Shown here: piece by piece, positions 8,319-16,628 of the stretch
Layout of the letters: each line of letters begins with the position of its first letter
How positions within the stretch are numbered: position 1 is the first letter of the stretch
NCBI RefSeq assembly: GCF_026126425.1
Contig: NZ_JAFMPW010000014.1
Span: 1-64,000, forward strand
DNA from: Muriicola sp. Z0-33
GTDB lineage: Bacteria; Bacteroidota; Bacteroidia; Flavobacteriales; Flavobacteriaceae
DNA: 64,000 nucleotides
Direction: 5' to 3'
Notes under the pieces: generated by a model
Told to the model about the DNA's origin: nothing
Seen by the model: only the letters and a program-made list of their open reading frames with translations
The model's database searches: none
Position numbers and translations under genes: made by a program

Positions 8319-8786
8319 ATGGAAAATATTACGCTAAGGCGGGCCACCATACAAGACCTGCCCGTACTTTTGGATTTTGAACAGGCATTAATCAGGGCCG
8401 AAAGGCCTTTTGATGTCACCATTAGGCCAGATCCGGTAAGCTATTACGATATTGAAGAATACATATTAAGCAAAGAAGTGGAAGTTGTAGTTGCCCAATG
8501 CAACGGTCAGATAGTTAGCTCTGGTTATGCTCTGGCTAAAATGGCCAGATCTTATTTGGATCATGAAGCCTATGGATATTTAGGTTTTATGTATACTCTG
8601 CCAGAATTTCGGGGTAGGGGAATCAATCAAAAAATCGTAGCTAAACTTATAGCGTGGTGCACAAAAAGAGGCTTGCATGAAGTCAGGCTCACCGTATATC
8701 AGCAAAATAACCCAGCCATCATAGCTTATGAAAAAGCAGGATTTAAAAGTCACATCACTGAGATGAGGTTAAGAACATCCGGCTAG
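8319..8786 (+). CDS. GNAT family N-acetyltransferase
   Basis: This 155-residue acetyl-CoA-dependent acyltransferase has the GNAT fold. The N-terminal strand is ITLRRATIQDLPVLLDFEQ. The central beta strand LGFMYTLPEFRGRGINQKIV carries the acetyl-CoA pyrophosphate loop (R-G-R-G-I-N) at about residues 104-112. The C-terminal part VRLTVYQQNNPAIIAYEKAGF is the usual strand-helix end of the domain. The acceptor may be a small amine, a peptide or a protein N-terminus; nothing in the sequence decides. It stands alone, divergent from the O-methyltransferase with a 65-nt spacer, and upstream of kynU. Confidence 0.9.
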   Translation: MENITLRRATIQDLPVLLDFEQALIRAERPFDVTIRPDPVSYYDIEEYILSKEVEVVVAQCNGQIVSSGYALAKMARSYLDHEAYGYLGFMYTLPEFRGRGINQKIVAKLIAWCTKRGLHEVRLTVYQQNNPAIIAYEKAGFKSHITEMRLRTSG

Positions 8787-8830
8787 GGAATTGGCAGTCA
8801 TTGTAATTCTTTAATTCGTTGGTGATATTG

Positions 8831-8838
8831 TATTTTTG
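8831..8838 (+). promoter_or_regulatory. -7 promoter box (TATTTTTG) for kynU
   Basis: TATTTTTG matches TAnnTTTG and lies 14 nt ahead of the kynU ATG. No TTG at 17-23 nt spacing was found, so the -33 element is weak or absent. Confidence 0.45.
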
Positions 8839-8852
8839 AAAAAATTTCTGAA

Positions 8853-10118
8853 ATGCAATTTCAAAATACATTAGACTTTGCCAGGGAACTGGATGAAAAA
8901 GACGCGCTTAAGTCGTACAGAGCTTCATTTCATTTTCCCCAGGTAGATGGTAAAGACGTTATATATTTCACAGGAAATTCATTAGGCCTGCAGCCCAAAA
9001 TTACCCGGGATTACGTTGATGAAATTATGACCTCCTGGAAAGAGCTAGCTGTGGAAGGCCATTTCAAGGCAGCAAAACCTTGGTGGGATTACCATGAAAG
9101 ACTGGCCGCACCTTTGGCCAGGGTAGTTGGTGCCAAAACCAATGAAATTTCGGTAATGAATACCCTTACGGTTAACTTACACCTGTTAATGGTATCCTTT
9201 TACAGGCCCACTGCTAAGCGTTTTAAAATAATTTGTGAGGAAAAAGCCTTTCCATCAGATCAGTATATGCTGGATAGCCAGGTTAGGTTTCACGGATTGG
9301 ATCCAAAAGAAACACTTGTGCCTATTAAAAAAAGAAATGGAGAACATTTCTGGCGCACCGAGGATGTATTGGAAAAAATTGCCGAGACAGGTGACACTTT
9401 AGCCCTTGTGCTGATTGGTGGCGTTAATTATTACAATGGTCAGGTCTTTGATATGAAGGCTATTACGGCAGCAGGAAAAGCTGTAGGTGCGTTCGTGGGG
9501 TGGGATTTGGCCCATGCCGCAGGAAATATTGAATTAGAATTGCACGACTGGAATGTTGATTTTGCTGCCTGGTGCAGTTATAAATATATGAATAGCGGGC
9601 CGGGGAATGCCTCAGGGGTATTTATTCATCAGCGGCATCTGAACAAAACAGATATCCCAAGGTTTGAAGGATGGTGGGGCACAAAAAAAGAGACCAGATT
9701 TTTGATGAAACCCAATTTTGAACCAATAGATACTGCCGATGCATGGCAATTGAGTAATCCGCCAATTTTGTCTTTAGCGCCCTATCTTGCTTCCCTTGAA
9801 ATGTTTGATAAGGTAGGGATGAAAGCTCTTGTAGAAAAGCGGGACAAGATTGTAGCTTATCTTGAATTTGTATTGCAGGAAATAGACAAGGAAGTAGAAA
9901 GTAGTTTTGAAATAATAACGCCGGAATCAAGGGGTTGTCAGCTCTCGGTATTTCTTCATGGTGAAGGGAAGCCGTTATTTGAATATTTAATGAAGCACGG
10001 AGTTATCACGGATTGGCGCGAACCGAATGTTATTAGATTAGCTCCTGCGCCGTTTTATTGTTCTTTTGAAGATATGTATCGGTTTGGGCAAATTCTAAAA
10101 GATGGTATCCTTGGATAA
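8853..10118 (+). CDS. kynU: Kynureninase
   Basis: KynU is a PLP enzyme that splits kynurenine (or 3-hydroxykynurenine) into anthranilate (or 3-hydroxyanthranilate) and alanine, in tryptophan catabolism and de novo NAD synthesis. The 421-residue length is normal. The protein opens with FARELDEKDALKSYRASFHFP. The PLP region is DLAHAAGNIELELHDW followed by CSYKYMNSGPG, where K244 is the Schiff-base lysine, and FEGWWGTKKETRF follows as in other kynureninases. An MFS carrier begins 43 nt downstream. Kynurenine 3-monooxygenase lies 5 kb further on, which supports the assignment. No tryptophan dioxygenase, formamidase or 3-hydroxyanthranilate dioxygenase is visible in the window. Confidence 0.95.
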   Translation: MQFQNTLDFARELDEKDALKSYRASFHFPQVDGKDVIYFTGNSLGLQPKITRDYVDEIMTSWKELAVEGHFKAAKPWWDYHERLAAPLARVVGAKTNEISVMNTLTVNLHLLMVSFYRPTAKRFKIICEEKAFPSDQYMLDSQVRFHGLDPKETLVPIKKRNGEHFWRTEDVLEKIAETGDTLALVLIGGVNYYNGQVFDMKAITAAGKAVGAFVGWDLAHAAGNIELELHDWNVDFAAWCSYKYMNSGPGNASGVFIHQRHLNKTDIPRFEGWWGTKKETRFLMKPNFEPIDTADAWQLSNPPILSLAPYLASLEMFDKVGMKALVEKRDKIVAYLEFVLQEIDKEVESSFEIITPESRGCQLSVFLHGEGKPLFEYLMKHGVITDWREPNVIRLAPAPFYCSFEDMYRFGQILKDGILG

Positions 10119-10161
10119 AGCAGAAAATTAAGGACAAAAACATAATCAAAATACCGCCTCT

Positions 10162-11310
10162 TTGAGATCACTACGTTTAATTCTTTCTAACTCAAGATAC
10201 TTTGCCCCAGCATGGGTATTCGCTAGTCTCAATATTCTTTTTGGAACCTGGGCCATTTATATACCTACGGTAAAAGAAGCCCTGAGCATAGATAAATCCC
10301 AATTGGGCATTGCCCTGTTTTTTCTTTCTTTTGGTGTGTTCACGGTATTTCCTGCTGCCTCGCGCATCATTAATCGCTTAGGGGTAGGGCGGGCTACCTG
10401 GTTTGGGATTATGCTGCTATGTATCACTGCAATTTTTCCCTTGATGGCCAATAGTTTTATAACCCTGGCCATTGCGCTATTCTTTTTTGGTGCTTCAAAT
10501 GGATTTTTGGATATCTCCATGAACACCCTGGTGACGGAAATAGAGAAAGAAGACAAGCAGAATTTTATGTCGGCCTCCCACGGTTTTTTTAGCTTAGGGG
10601 GTGTAATTGCGGGATTAGGAAGTTTTTTGATTGTTGTTTTTGGTAACAGAATGTTGCACATGCTTTTGGCAATTGCGCTCGTGTTTGGAGTGAATTTTAT
10701 ATTTCACAGGCGGTATAAACATATTACAGCGGCACCAATAGAAAAGGAATCTTTTAGTTTTAGAAATTTTAAGCCTCTCCTACTTTTGGGTGTTGTTTCT
10801 TTTGTAGTAATGGGAAGCGAAGGTGCCATTGTAGATTGGAGTGGCCTCTTTCTAAAAGAAGTATCACTTGCACCTGAAGCCATATGGGGTGCGGGTTTTT
10901 TAGGTTTTCAGCTAATGATGACTCTGGGCCGTTTTCTGGGCGATGCCATTAGTGCTCGTATTGGCTCTGTAAAAATTGTCGCTCTGGGAGCTTCCATTGC
11001 CCTTCTTGGCTATGTTTTAGTTTTAGTGGCCAACACCTATTCAGCGATTGCTGGTTTTGCATTTACGGGTCTCGGTTTTTCTGTAATCATTCCGGAACTC
11101 TTTAGGATAGGAGGCAATGTAAAAGGAGTTGAATCTTCACAGGGTGTTGCATTTATCGCAGGTACTGGATATGCCGGATTTCTCATGGCGCCACCTATAC
11201 TTGGTTTTCTGGCAGAAAGTGTATCGCTAAATCTGAGTTTTACCGTTCTGACAGCCTCTGCGGTTGTTATTCTGATGGCCACCCTGATACTTGGAAAAGC
11301 CAGAAAATAA
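10162..11310 (+). CDS. MFS transporter
   Basis: This 382-residue polytopic inner-membrane carrier has about twelve hydrophobic segments, typical of the major facilitator superfamily. The start is a TTG at 10162, since no in-frame ATG occurs before the first membrane helix and the upstream frame is closed. Family signals are GIALFFLSFGVFTVFPAASR after the first loops, the cytoplasmic-loop motif NRLGVGRATW, and SMNTLVTEIEKEDKQNFMSA. It resembles the FucP/YbjJ-like sub-branch with a conserved SASHGFFSLGG. The substrate is not known. Position 43 nt behind kynU suggests co-transcription and perhaps transport of a tryptophan-related metabolite, which is inference. It ends 3 nt from the convergent lipoprotein gene. 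Confidence 0.88.
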   Translation: MRSLRLILSNSRYFAPAWVFASLNILFGTWAIYIPTVKEALSIDKSQLGIALFFLSFGVFTVFPAASRIINRLGVGRATWFGIMLLCITAIFPLMANSFITLAIALFFFGASNGFLDISMNTLVTEIEKEDKQNFMSASHGFFSLGGVIAGLGSFLIVVFGNRMLHMLLAIALVFGVNFIFHRRYKHITAAPIEKESFSFRNFKPLLLLGVVSFVVMGSEGAIVDWSGLFLKEVSLAPEAIWGAGFLGFQLMMTLGRFLGDAISARIGSVKIVALGASIALLGYVLVLVANTYSAIAGFAFTGLGFSVIIPELFRIGGNVKGVESSQGVAFIAGTGYAGFLMAPPILGFLAESVSLNLSFTVLTASAVVILMATLILGKARK

Positions 11311-11313
11311 ACG

Positions 11314-11997
11314 CTACTCTCGCAATGTTACCGATACATCTGTAAAGTAGATCTTAAATGATTTATCTTCACTTTGATGCATCAGGGCAATCTTTAAACC
11401 GCCTTTATCTGCGTAATCCTCCCAGGTGGTAACTGAATTAGGTGCTTCCTGATTGCCTTTTCTAAATACCCATTCCTTTACCATATGATCTTCACCAAAG
11501 TAAAAATCATAGGCATCTCCAGGGGTATATCCACCTATATTATTATATACCACAGTAAGTTTTTGAAGAGAATCACCGCTTATTGGTGCCACCGTTTTAG
11601 GAGTATATGTCTCAGTTAAATTGTCTTTGTCCCACATGATATTAATTGGGGCAAGCAGCCAGTATTTGTCATTAATAAATGCCCCGTCAACCTGAGCTGT
11701 GGTACTATCTACTTCCGAGCGATTATAGGTAGAGGTCTGACCCATGGATATCCCGGTAATTTCGTTCGATTTTCTATTCCAGATCCAACTTCGCTCAAAA
11801 TGCATGGTGTCTCTGTCCACATTAAATGTAAATTTGAGTTCTTCAATGTTGTCCCAATTTTCAATGCCATTTGCAGTCGCTATTTTTTCAAGAACAGTAA
11901 GCTCTTTTTCCACTGGCTCGGGTTCAACTTTTTTATCTGTTTTACAACCGACAGATAATAAAGTAGTTAATACAATTAAGAAAAGGTACTTTTTCAT
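11314..11997 (-). CDS. DUF6503-like lipoprotein
   Basis: This 227-residue lipoprotein starts at ATG 11997, which gives a type II signal peptide (MKKYLFLIVLTTLLSVGC) with the lipobox cysteine at residue 18. The longer in-frame start adds 30 residues with no signal function. The mature part begins with a charged linker (KVEPEPVEKE) and then LEKIATANGIENWDNIEELKFTFNVDR and HFERSWIWNRKSNEITG. That pattern is typical of a flavobacterial family of beta-rich lipoproteins that I take to be DUF6503. A role is not known. The fold may resemble outer-membrane lipoprotein carriers (LolA/LolB-like), which is inference. Two neighbouring genes (MFS, sigma factor) face it from both sides. Confidence 0.72.
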   Translation of the reverse strand: MKKYLFLIVLTTLLSVGCKTDKKVEPEPVEKELTVLEKIATANGIENWDNIEELKFTFNVDRDTMHFERSWIWNRKSNEITGISMGQTSTYNRSEVDSTTAQVDGAFINDKYWLLAPINIMWDKDNLTETYTPKTVAPISGDSLQKLTVVYNNIGGYTPGDAYDFYFGEDHMVKEWVFRKGNQEAPNSVTTWEDYADKGGLKIALMHQSEDKSFKIYFTDVSVTLRE

Positions 11998-12162
11998 ATT
12001 TTCAATTTTTGCTAAAGTACTATCTTTTGCAGATATAAGAGAGTGGTTAAGAATCAAAATTAACTTCACACCAGATAGAATGCCCAAATTAAGGCGGCTG
12101 CTGGGTGACTTTTTCGAATAAATGGTGTCTAACCTTAAAAGAAGACCAATTAATCAACAAAT

Positions 12163-12747
12163 TTGAGAGCAGATAATCCTTATGAAAATCTCTCGGACAC
12201 TGAACTTGTAGAACAAATTGTTCTGCAAAACAACCCTTTGTTGTTTGAGATACTTTACGATAGGTATGACAAGATCGTGTATAATAAGTGCTATGGATTT
12301 TCTAAGAGTATTGATGAAGCCAAAGACCTTACGCAGGATGTCTTTTTGCATTTATACTTAAAACTTCCCACGTTCAAAGGCACTTCAAAATTCTCTACCT
12401 GGTTATATGCGCTTACATATAATTATTGCACTAATTATGTGAACAGGGACAAAGGAAGAAAAATAAAAGATAAGGCTGTGCAGAATACCGAACAGGAATA
12501 TGAGAAACTTTCCCTGGAGATCAATGATGAAAGTATATTCCAGATGAGAACGGACATGCTTAAGAAGGCTTTACAGATCATCCCGGCAGAGGACAGATCT
12601 ATCCTGCTATTAAAATATCAGGATGAAGTTACAATCAAAGATCTTGTCGAGATTCTGGATATTAGTGAAAGTGCGGTAAAAATGAGATTGAAAAGAGCAA
12701 AGGCGAAAGTTTTGGAAACCTATAAAAAACTACCTTCGGATGGCTAA
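12163..12747 (+). CDS. ECF-type RNA polymerase sigma factor
   Basis: This 194-residue sigma-70 family protein has only regions 2 and 4. Region 2 (about residues 24-95) reads LFEILYDRYDKIVYNKCYGF, then DEAKDLTQDVFLHLYLKLP and FSTWLYALTYNYCTNYV. Region 4 (about 130-190) reads LQIIPAEDRSILLLKYQDEV, then ILDISESAVKMRLKRAKAKV. Start is a TTG at 12163. It overlaps by 8 bp a 66-residue gene that follows. No transmembrane anti-sigma gene is adjacent, so control is either by the small partner or by an unlinked factor. The first of three ECF sigma genes within 14 kb. Confidence 0.93.
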   Translation: MRADNPYENLSDTELVEQIVLQNNPLLFEILYDRYDKIVYNKCYGFSKSIDEAKDLTQDVFLHLYLKLPTFKGTSKFSTWLYALTYNYCTNYVNRDKGRKIKDKAVQNTEQEYEKLSLEINDESIFQMRTDMLKKALQIIPAEDRSILLLKYQDEVTIKDLVEILDISESAVKMRLKRAKAKVLETYKKLPSDG

Positions 12748-12940
12748 GAAAGATAGAATAAATCCTTTTAAGGAGCTCGAAAGGTCATTGCTGGAGGTAC
12801 CACCAGAAATGAAGAAGAAGGTCATGAACGATATTGCCACGGCAAAATTGATTATTGACATGGGGTCTCTGTATACCTATAATTATCCTGCTGCAGTAAA
12901 GGAAGTGTTGCGCAAGAAAAAAGGGAACAGGAATAAATAA
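12740..12940 (+). CDS. Small hypothetical protein coupled to ECF sigma gene
   Basis: This 66-residue protein begins inside the last 8 bp of the sigma factor gene, so translation is probably coupled. It is basic at both ends and contains FKELERSLLEVPPEMKKKVMNDIATAKLIIDMGSLYTYNYP, a predicted helical segment with no signal peptide and no clear membrane helix. It lacks the zinc-binding HxxxCxxC motif of classic ZAS anti-sigma factors. The coupling suggests it modulates the sigma factor, but this is only inference. An MscS-type channel gene starts 26 nt downstream and may share the transcript. Confidence 0.7.
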   Translation: MAKKDRINPFKELERSLLEVPPEMKKKVMNDIATAKLIIDMGSLYTYNYPAAVKEVLRKKKGNRNK

Positions 12941-12966
12941 AGAACAAACATCAACAACTAATAATT

Positions 12967-13794
12967 ATGGACACAATTAATGAATGGAAAGACTTAACAA
13001 TTACTTCTCTGAAGACCATGGGATCAGATATTGCTTCAACATTGCCCAATATAATAGGGGCATTGTTTATTCTGCTCATTGGCTGGCTTATTACCAAGGT
13101 GATAGTATTCTTACTTAAAAAAATACTGCGTCTGGCAAAAGTTGATAAGCTGACAGATAAAATTAATGAATCGAACCTGTTTGGAGATGCAGATATAAAA
13201 TTCAAAGTTTCCAATGTGATTGTAGGTTTTGTGAAATGGATCATTTTCCTGGTGTTCCTTATCGTGGCGGCAGATATAATGAATTGGGAAATCATCTCTA
13301 CAGAAATTGGAAATCTGTTGCGATACCTTCCAAGGCTTTTCAGTGCAATTGCTCTTTTTATGATAGGACTTTATATCGCCAATTTCATTAAAAAGGCTGT
13401 TGCCGGAATTTTCGAATCTTTTGAATTCAGTGGTGCTAAAATAATTAGTGCCCTGGTGTTCTATGTAATAGTAATTTTTATTACCATAACCGCCTTAAAC
13501 CAGGCCGGGGTAGATACTACCATAATTACGAACAATGTCACAATCATTCTGGGTGCATTTCTACTGGCCATAGCCTTAGGTATGGGATTGGGTTCAAAGG
13601 ATATTATTAATGATTTGCTAAGCACCTATTATACCCGTAGAAATTATATGGTTGGTGATAAAGTAAAATTGAAGGGCATGGAAGGCACAATAGAAGCCAT
13701 AGATAATGTTTGTATGACCCTTAAAACCAAAGAAGGTAAAACAATAATTCCCATTAGGGAAGTCATAAACAGCAGAGTTGACATAGATTCCTAA
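12967..13794 (+). CDS. Small-conductance mechanosensitive channel family protein (MscS)
   Basis: This 275-residue inner-membrane channel protein opens on membrane tension and releases solutes during hypo-osmotic shock. It has about five hydrophobic segments: about residues 20-45, 75-100, 118-140, 152-172 and 188-210. The pore helix region is LLAIALGMGLGSKDIINDLLS. It is followed by the beta domain YMVGDKVKLKGMEGTIEAIDN with TIIPIREVINSRV at the end. Unlike E. coli MscS, the protein stops after the Sm-like beta domain and lacks the C-terminal alpha/beta cage. Its start is 26 nt after the 66-aa partner of the ECF sigma factor. A strong hairpin follows the stop codon. Confidence 0.9.
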   Translation: MDTINEWKDLTITSLKTMGSDIASTLPNIIGALFILLIGWLITKVIVFLLKKILRLAKVDKLTDKINESNLFGDADIKFKVSNVIVGFVKWIIFLVFLIVAADIMNWEIISTEIGNLLRYLPRLFSAIALFMIGLYIANFIKKAVAGIFESFEFSGAKIISALVFYVIVIFITITALNQAGVDTTIITNNVTIILGAFLLAIALGMGLGSKDIINDLLSTYYTRRNYMVGDKVKLKGMEGTIEAIDNVCMTLKTKEGKTIIPIREVINSRVDIDS

Positions 13795-13811
13795 TTGATT
13801 GTTATCTGCGC

Positions 13812-13850
13812 GGGTAGGATTCCGGTGGGGAATCCTGCCCTTATATTAAT
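13812..13850 (+). terminator. Intrinsic terminator after the MscS gene
   Basis: GGGTAGGATTCC at 13812-13823 pairs with GGAATCCTGCCC at 13829-13840 (one G-T wobble), closing a short loop and followed by an AT-rich tail. It lies 18 nt after the channel stop codon. Confidence 0.75.
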
Positions 13851-13893
13851 TTAAAATAGAGAATAAAAAAGTATTAGTTGAAGTAGTTACACC

Positions 13894-14322
13894 ATGGCCA
13901 AGATTGAATACATCAAATTATTGTATGAAAAATCGGATCTTAATGAAGCCGGGAATCCAGTTGAGATTTTGATTAATGCAAGATTGAAATTCCATCCTTT
14001 GGACATTCAATACAAAATGGCTTACCATTTACATCTGTTTGTAGTTAATGCCTGGGCAGATTTGGAATCAACCGTGGTGCTTACCAATTGGGACGAGGCA
14101 GTTTTGTATCACAATCGTATCGAGAAAAATGAAACTTTAAATCAACTCAGTATTGATGTTAACGCCGAACAAAAGGAGGTGAATATAGAAGAAATATCCA
14201 CTTTTGTTAATCTTGATAGCAAACCCAATATTGCAATCAAAGTTTTGGGCAAGCTGGTTCCCGTTTTTTCTGAGTCGACCAAATTCTCCAATAACTATAT
14301 ATTCAATATTCATCTGAAGTAG
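13894..14322 (+). CDS. Hypothetical protein, 142 residues
   Basis: I do not recognise this gene. It encodes a soluble, mildly acidic 142-residue protein without signal peptide or membrane segment. It opens MAKIEYIKLLYEKSDLNEAG, then a YHLHLFVVNAWADLE segment and a C-terminal stretch of alternating hydrophobics (NIAIKVLGKLVPVF). The pattern suggests a small alpha/beta or beta-sandwich fold. It lies between the MscS terminator and the clpP-like gene, with its own 53-nt leader after the hairpin. No neighbour suggests a role. Codon use resembles surrounding genes, so it is probably real. Confidence 0.7.
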   Translation: MAKIEYIKLLYEKSDLNEAGNPVEILINARLKFHPLDIQYKMAYHLHLFVVNAWADLESTVVLTNWDEAVLYHNRIEKNETLNQLSIDVNAEQKEVNIEEISTFVNLDSKPNIAIKVLGKLVPVFSESTKFSNNYIFNIHLK

Positions 14323-14393
14323 CACTTATTCCAGTAAATTTTAACTTCATAAAAGATAGAATCTGAAGGAGTATTTATTCCCAATAAATTGAT

Positions 14394-14401
14394 TAATTTT
14401 G
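14394..14401 (+). promoter_or_regulatory. -7 promoter box (TAATTTTG) for the clpP-like gene
   Basis: TAATTTTG matches TAnnTTTG. It ends 21 nt before the ATG at 14423. It also overlaps an alternative TTG start at 14399, which is another reason to prefer the ATG. Confidence 0.5.
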
Positions 14402-14422
14402 ACTATTAATCAAAATAAAAGA

Positions 14423-14974
14423 ATGAGTTCAAAAAAAGGAAAAGTTCAGGAGGCAATTCAGGAAAAGTTATTGGAAGAACGAAAAGTTTTTCTATGGGGA
14501 ATGGTTGATGATGATTCTGCTAAACATGTAATTGACAGGCTACTTTACCTGGATCTTCAGAATAATGAAGAAATCCAACTGATTATAAATAGCCCCGGTG
14601 GTTATGTTACCTCTGGTTTTGCAATATATGACACCATTAATCAAATAAAAAGCCCGGTTTCTACCGTATGTTCAGGTCTTGCAGCTTCTATGGGTTCTAT
14701 TCTTCTTTCTGTAGGCAAAAAAGGCAGAAGGTTTATTCAGCCTCATGCAAAAGTAATGATTCATCAGCCCAGCGGTGGTGCCAGAGGACAGGCTTCCAAT
14801 ATTGAGATTCAGGCCAGGGAGATACTCAAAACCAAAGAACTGGGAGCCAAAATACTCGCTGAGAATTGTGGTCAGAAAGTAGAAAAAATATTAAAAGATT
14901 TCAATAGGGATTACTGGATGGATGCCGAGGAGTCTATCGCTTACGGAATCGTCGATGGCGTTTTAGAATCTTAA
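14423..14974 (+). CDS. clpP: ClpP-family serine protease, short second-type subunit
   Basis: This 183-residue protein belongs to the ClpP family of self-compartmentalised serine proteases, which degrade unfolded substrates fed by a Clp ATPase. The catalytic triad is present: Ser in GLAASMGS (about residue 93), His in VMIHQPSGG (about 118) and Asp in NRDYWMDA (about 167). LIINSPGGYVTSGFAIYDTI is the conserved substrate-channel segment. The ATG at 14423 follows a promoter box; an upstream TTG at 14399 would sit inside that box. It lacks the longer N-terminal extension of the housekeeping flavobacterial ClpP, so it is more likely a second paralogue. No clpX or tig gene is adjacent, unlike a housekeeping clpP locus. 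Confidence 0.88.
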   Translation: MSSKKGKVQEAIQEKLLEERKVFLWGMVDDDSAKHVIDRLLYLDLQNNEEIQLIINSPGGYVTSGFAIYDTINQIKSPVSTVCSGLAASMGSILLSVGKKGRRFIQPHAKVMIHQPSGGARGQASNIEIQAREILKTKELGAKILAENCGQKVEKILKDFNRDYWMDAEESIAYGIVDGVLES

Positions 14975-15020
14975 AGGAAAGCGAGCTCTGTTTAAAATAC
15001 CATTTTAAAGGAAATACCTA

Positions 15021-15057
15021 AAAAAAGTCCTTCACAATTAAATGAGAAGGACTTTTT
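15021..15057. terminator. Bidirectional intrinsic terminator after the clpP-like gene
   Basis: AAAAAAGTCCTTC at 15021-15033 pairs with GAAGGACTTTTT at 15046-15057 around a 12-nt loop. Both strands end in a T run, though only plus-strand genes flank it. Confidence 0.85.
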
Positions 15058-15227
15058 GAATATATATGGACGCCAAGGCGGAAAATTTATAATATATACG
15101 TTTCCAATGTGTCTTTTGGTCTAAACTTACATGTTAAAAAAGCATTAAATTCTGGTTAACAAAAAAAAATGTTATTTTCATTACTTTATCAGAGAGCTAA
15201 AACGCCTTATCGCAAGGCAGAAATTGA

Positions 15228-16577
15228 ATGAAACAAACTTCCAGAAAAATAGCGATTGCAGGCTCCGGTTTGGTTGGCTCACTTCTAGCAATTTATTTAA
15301 GACAACTAGGGCATCATATCACGGTCTTTGATCGCAGGCCGGATATACGTACAATAGAATTCTCCGGAAGGTCTATTAATCTCGCCATGAGCAACAGGGG
15401 ATGGAAGGCTTTAAGAGAAGTTGGGATAGAAGATAAAGTAAAAGAAATTGCGATTCCACTGGATAAACGTGCAATGCATGTTGGTAATAAACCAGTGTAT
15501 TTCCAAAAGTACGGCAAAGAAGGAGAGGCCATCTGGTCTATTTCAAGAGGGGTGCTAAACAGGACAATGATAGACCTTGCCGAACAAGCCGGAGTTGTAT
15601 TCAGGTTCAACGAGAAGGTCTGGGATATAAACCTGCCTGAAGCTAAACTGTATACCGGGGAGTCGGAGAAAAGTGCCTGGAAAGAATACGATTTTGACAT
15701 TGTCTTTGGCTGTGATGGTGCTTTTTCCAGAATTAGGCATAAAATGCAAAGGCGCAGCCGATTTGATTATTCCCAGGAATTTATAAATGTGGGTTACAAA
15801 GAACTCACCATTGCACCAAAAAAGGATGGCACTCATAAGTTGGATAGAAATTCTTTCCACATATGGCCCAGAGGGAGTTTTATGTTCATTGCTATGCCTA
15901 ATTTGGATGGCAGTTTTACATGTACTTTATTCCTCCCTTTTGAAGGCGAGGTATCTTTTGAGAGTTTAAAAAGCAAGGAAGATGTCAAAACTTTTTTTAG
16001 CACTTATTTTCCTAATGTGATGGATGATATTGAAAATCTGATGGAAGATTTTTTCAAAAACCCCACAAGTGCAATGGTGACGATGAAATGCTATCCTTGG
16101 ACCTATTGGGATAAAGTAGCTCTTGTAGGCGATTCGGCTCATGCTATTGTGCCTTTTTATGGACAGGGGATGAATGCAGGCTTTGAAGATATCTTTGCTT
16201 TAAATGAAATCATTGGAAAGCATGGGGATGATTGGGAGCGTATTTTTGAGGAGTACCAACTTTCCAGAAAACCAAATGCAGATGCTATTGCGGAATTGAG
16301 TTATAGGAACTTTATGGAGATGAGTAGTAAAACTGCAGATGATAATTTTCTACTTCAAAAGAAAATTGAAAAACTCTTCGCCGCTAAATATCCAGACAAA
16401 TGGATCCCCGTATATTCCAGAGTCACATTTTCTGACAGGCCCTATTCCGAAGCGCTGGCTATTGGGGATGTACAAGAGCATATAATGAAACAGATTATGA
16501 AAATGCCGAATATTGCAGAAATATGGGATTCTGCTGAAGTACAACAACGTATACTGGAACTACTGGAATTGCAATAA
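15228..16577 (+). CDS. kmo: Kynurenine 3-monooxygenase
   Basis: Kmo is an FAD- and NADPH-dependent hydroxylase converting L-kynurenine to 3-hydroxykynurenine, the step before kynureninase in de novo NAD synthesis. The 449-residue protein has the N-terminal dinucleotide fold KIAIAGSGLVGSLLAIYL with GxGxxG (about residues 10-15), the acidic FAD contact in VFDRRPD, the middle CDGAFSRIRHKM motif and the second FAD motif LVGDSAHAIVPFYGQGMNAGFED near residue 300. All are as expected in the class A flavoprotein monooxygenase family. The C-terminal region probably forms the membrane-association part known in eukaryotic Kmo. It is monocistronic, between the clpP terminator and a convergent operon terminator. 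Confidence 0.95.
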   Translation: MKQTSRKIAIAGSGLVGSLLAIYLRQLGHHITVFDRRPDIRTIEFSGRSINLAMSNRGWKALREVGIEDKVKEIAIPLDKRAMHVGNKPVYFQKYGKEGEAIWSISRGVLNRTMIDLAEQAGVVFRFNEKVWDINLPEAKLYTGESEKSAWKEYDFDIVFGCDGAFSRIRHKMQRRSRFDYSQEFINVGYKELTIAPKKDGTHKLDRNSFHIWPRGSFMFIAMPNLDGSFTCTLFLPFEGEVSFESLKSKEDVKTFFSTYFPNVMDDIENLMEDFFKNPTSAMVTMKCYPWTYWDKVALVGDSAHAIVPFYGQGMNAGFEDIFALNEIIGKHGDDWERIFEEYQLSRKPNADAIAELSYRNFMEMSSKTADDNFLLQKKIEKLFAAKYPDKWIPVYSRVTFSDRPYSEALAIGDVQEHIMKQIMKMPNIAEIWDSAEVQQRILELLELQ

Positions 16578-16606
16578 AAAAGCCTTCCATGTGGTCATAG
16601 AAGGCT
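16575..16606 (-). terminator. Intrinsic terminator for the minus-strand Nif3/coiled-coil operon
   Basis: AGCCTTC (16581-16587) and GAAGGCT (16600-16606) form the stem. On the minus strand it is followed by a T run (TTTTTTATT). The plus-strand tail is much weaker, so it probably serves the operon ending at 16629 and only partly the kmo gene. Confidence 0.7.
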
Positions 16607-16628
16607 AATAATTGTTGTTGATTAAACC

